Shown one piece after another: positions 53,578 to 54,116 of a DNA stretch of 54,116 nucleotides; position 1 is the first letter of the stretch, and every line of letters starts with the position of its first letter. The position numbers and the translations under genes are program-made. This DNA is from an uncultured beta proteobacterium (lineage in GTDB: Bacteria > Pseudomonadota > Gammaproteobacteria > Burkholderiales > Burkholderiaceae): NCBI GenBank assembly GCA_903821995.1, contig CAIJNI010000036.1, positions 1 through 54,116 on the forward strand, in the 5' to 3' direction. Below the pieces are notes generated by a model. That model did not search any database. It was not told the origin of the DNA and saw only the letters and a program-made list of their open reading frames with translations.

Positions 53578-53889
53578 TTACTGCAATTTAATCTCAACAT
53601 CAACGCCTGCAGGAAGATCTAACTTCATTAATGCATCTACAGTCTTCTCTGTTGGATCAATGATGTCCATTAATCTTAAGTGTGTTCTGATCTCTAACTG
53701 GTCACGTGAAGTTTTATTGACGTGAGGTGAGCGCAAGATATCAAAGCGTTCAATTCTTGTAGGCAAAGGCACCGGGCCCTTAACTACTGCTCCCGTTCTT
53801 TTTGCGGTATCTACAATCTCAGCAGCTGATTGGTCTATTAAACGATAATCAAATGCTTTTAAGCGGATACGAATTTTTTGGTTTTGCAT
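53578..53889 (-). CDS. rpsJ: 30S ribosomal protein S10
   Basis: S10 also acts as NusE in antitermination. [40 protein letters not shown] and the end [13 protein letters not shown] are diagnostic. The protein has 103 residues. AGGAAA lies about eight bases before the ATG. It follows tuf by 92 bases. Confidence 0.98.
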   Translation of the reverse strand: MQNQKIRIRLKAFDYRLIDQSAAEIVDTAKRTGAVVKGPVPLPTRIERFDILRSPHVNKTSRDQLEIRTHLRLMDIIDPTEKTVDALMKLDLPAGVDVEIKLQ

Positions 53890-53941
53890 GACAATTTCCT
53901 AAAGAACATAGCGGCGCTGTCGCTAAATTTATTTTATTTGC

Positions 53942-53964
53942 GTGGTATGCAGCGCGCATACCAC
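53942..53964. promoter_or_regulatory. Hairpin between tuf and rpsJ
   Basis: GTGGTATGC (53942-53950) and GCATACCAC (53956-53964) form a perfect nine-base stem with a five-base loop. On the minus strand no T run follows (GCAAATAAAATAAA), so it is not a classic terminator. A smaller TAGCG/CGCTA hairpin lies at 53909-53925, nearer rpsJ. They may be processing or leader structures. Confidence 0.55.
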
Positions 53965-53981
53965 CTCTCACACAAAACTAC

Positions 53982-54116
53982 TTAAGCCAATATTTTTGCG
54001 ACGACACCGGCGCCAACTGTTCGGCCACCTTCACGAATCGCAAAACGCAAACCTTCTTCCATCGCAATCGGTGCTATCAACTTCACACTAATTTGCACGT
54101 TATCACCAGGCATGAC
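53982..54116 (-). CDS. tuf: Elongation factor Tu, C-terminal end (cut by window edge)
   Basis: The visible 44 residues, [20 protein letters not shown] followed by [24 protein letters not shown], are the last part of EF-Tu domain 3. EF-Tu carries aminoacyl-tRNA to the ribosome. The remainder lies beyond the window. It precedes rpsJ, as in other betaproteobacteria. Confidence 0.97.
   Translation of the reverse strand, partial: VMPGDNVQISVKLIAPIAMEEGLRFAIREGGRTVGAGVVAKILA

Overview
The window reads as a stretch of core chromosome from an AT-rich betaproteobacterium of the Burkholderiaceae, most like Polynucleobacter. This placement is by recognition, not by search. It rests on the gene order (tuf-S10-spc-alpha cluster, cutA, dsbD, hemB, engB, cytochrome c4, lysA, aroB/aroK/pilQ, mrcA, gltBD, an mla operon with mlaA inside it, murA, his operon, tatABC), on the porin and TatB types, and on the short-form HisG. 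There is no rRNA, tRNA, CRISPR array, prophage or intact insertion sequence. Nearly all the DNA is coding, and many genes abut or overlap by 1 to 4 bases.

Layout. 1-328 is the N-terminal part of an outer-membrane porin. 696-9600 (minus strand) is hisG-hisD-[hisC]-hisB-hisH-hisA-hisF-hisI-hisE, a HIT hydrolase and tatA-tatB-tatC; hisC lies inside this run on the opposite strand. 9655-16873 is cell-envelope maintenance: murA, ibaG, a YadGH-like ABC exporter and the Mla lipid-transport genes (mlaF, E, D, A, C, B). 16959-19069 is a cyclase-family hydrolase with an MFS transporter, a small pair of unknown substrate. 19156-25402 is glutamate synthase gltBD with a visible promoter. 25562-26134 is a transposase-like protein without its catalytic residues, directly behind mrcA (PBP1A).

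At 28454-33167 (plus strand) an unrecognised membrane protein with a PilP-like end and a very short secretin stand where pilMNOPQ is usually found, followed by aroK-aroB-dgt. 33164-37572 holds cyaY, lptM, lysA, a diheme cytochrome c, engB and hemB. 37595-39609 holds dsbD and cutA. 39692 to the window edge is the complete ribosomal-protein cluster from rplQ back to rpsJ, plus the 3' end of tuf, closed by a strong intrinsic terminator.

The genes are essential or near-essential: histidine, chorismate, lysine, glutamate and haem synthesis, ribosome and RNA polymerase, the Sec and Tat pathways, peptidoglycan and outer-membrane lipid balance. I found no clear new defence or mobile system. The observations most worth following are the inverted hisC, the reduced pil locus, the catalytically dead REP-type transposase relative with an 11-bp inverted repeat at its 3' end, and promoters inside the ribosomal cluster (before rplN and before rplC) whose transcripts would begin with a hairpin.
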